From positions 20,640,920 to 20,704,919 of the forward strand of contig CM017563.1 of assembly GCA_007844125.1 (NCBI GenBank): DNA of 64,000 nucleotides. The letters are read 5' to 3'. The translations under genes were made by a program, and so were the position numbers. This document shows, one piece after another, positions 63,161 to 64,000 of this stretch. The notes under the pieces are model-generated. The model searched no databases, was not told the origin of the DNA, and was given only the letters and a program-made list of their open reading frames with translations. Position 1 is the first letter of the stretch, and every line of letters starts with the position of its first letter. This DNA comes from Sinonovacula constricta. Taxonomy: Eukaryota; Mollusca; Bivalvia; Cardiida; Solecurtidae.

Positions 63161-64000
63161 ATGAGGAAAGTTATAATCACAATTCAAGAGAATAGCAGTG
63201 GTGCGAGGTACTAGGTTAAGATATATAATATTATATAAATATTCATAAATACTTAGAATAAAAATGTCAGATTAGGCAACTTTGTCCCAAACCATTGTTT
63301 GTGGTGTCGCCAGTGTTCTTACAACAGCTCCTATAAGCAATAAGCAATAAGTGAGAGCTTGCTGACTACTGGACACTTAAGGATATGAAACTGGGGCCGC
63401 TTTTATGGTCCAAATGTGGAAGCTGGGTGACAAGTGGAGACTTAAGGTTATAAAACTGGGGCCGCTTTTCTTGAAAAGCTTTTCTGGGCCATAGGTGAGA
63501 GCTATAACAATGAGGAAAGTTATAATCACAATTCAAGAGAATAGCAGTGGTGCGAGGTACTAGGTTAAGATATATAATATTATATAAATATTCATAAATA
63601 CTTAGAATAAAAATGTCAGATTAGGCAACTTTGTCCCAAGCCATTGTTTGTGGTGTCGCCAGTGTTCTTACAACAGCTCCTATAAGCAATAAGCAATAAG
63701 TGAGAGCTTGCTGACTACTGGACACTTAAGGATATGAAACTGGGGCCGCTTTTATGGTCCAAATTTGGAAGCTGGGTGACAAGTGGAGACTTACTGTTAT
63801 AAAACTGGGGCCGCTTTTCTTGAAAAGCTTTTCTGGGCCATAGGTGAGAGCTGGGTGACAGGTGGAGACTAAAGACTATAAAACAGGTGCCGCTTTTCTT
63901 AAAACAGATTTTCTAGGACAAATGTGAGAGCTGGGTGACAAGTAAAACTAAAGGTTGTAACAGCGGGGCCATTGTTCTTGAAACAGCTTTTATGGGCCAT
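63161..64000. repeat. Nested tandem array, runs off the window
   Basis: A 349 bp unit (63161-63509) is repeated at 63510-63858 with only a handful of base changes (for example AAACC/AAGCC, ATGTGG/ATTTGG). Inside each unit a ~63-78 bp sub-unit repeats (GAGCTGGGTGACAAGTGGAG, then AAACTGGGGCCGCTTTT, then TTCTGGGCCAT). Further sub-units continue at 63845-63922 and 63923-64000. Hence small units were amplified first and a block of them plus ~190 bp unique sequence duplicated later. Confidence 0.93.

Overview
This is AT-rich, gene-poor eukaryotic DNA. It most resembles intergenic or long-intronic sequence of an invertebrate, probably a bivalve mollusc. That guess is inference: it rests on several tRNA-derived SINE families, MITEs with TIRs, long compound microsatellites and the lack of any compact operon-like gene layout. 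No intact protein-coding gene can be supported. Every long open frame is a microsatellite, a repeat, or a short frame with no recognisable domain. The one recognisable protein remnant is a broken THAP zinc-finger domain at about 46.5-46.8 kb. A possible exon near 62.6-62.8 kb is weak.

Layout. From 0 to 9.5 kb there is anonymous AT-rich DNA with a diverged SINE (521-702), a SINE (3167-3378), a copy of a dispersed ~265 bp repeat called here repeat C (3958-4215), a CA microsatellite, a 3 x 63 bp minisatellite, a 324 bp purine tract and a tRNA-derived SINE (7570-7871). From about 9.5 to 46 kb the window is built from two diverged paralogous blocks in the same orientation. Block I (about 9.56-33.6 kb) and block II (about 35.1-45.9 kb) share dozens of short alignable stretches in the same order. 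Block I is longer because it received a recent 4.88 kb tandem duplication (18961-23841 and 23842-28724), several small local duplications, SINEs, a ~0.86 kb Tigger/pogo-like MITE and a 630 bp tetranucleotide array. Block II carries repeat C insertions and lies just downstream of a CpG-rich MITE (35837-36132). Small pieces of the same material recur at about 47.9 kb and 56.9-57.4 kb, so the duplicated neighbourhood reaches further right.

From 46 to 64 kb there is the THAP pseudogene with a CGCG inverted repeat upstream, an ATT/GTA/GTT microsatellite, a fold-back element (54516-54899), a tRNA-like SINE head, two copies of a ~330 bp element (58.4 and 61.8 kb), one of them between 48 bp direct repeats, and a nested tandem array (63161-64000) that runs off the window.

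No genes can be seen working together here. The story is duplication at several scales (about 75 bp to more than 10 kb) with transposon insertion before and after the duplications. All homologies were found by eye, so block edges are approximate and no percentage identities are given.
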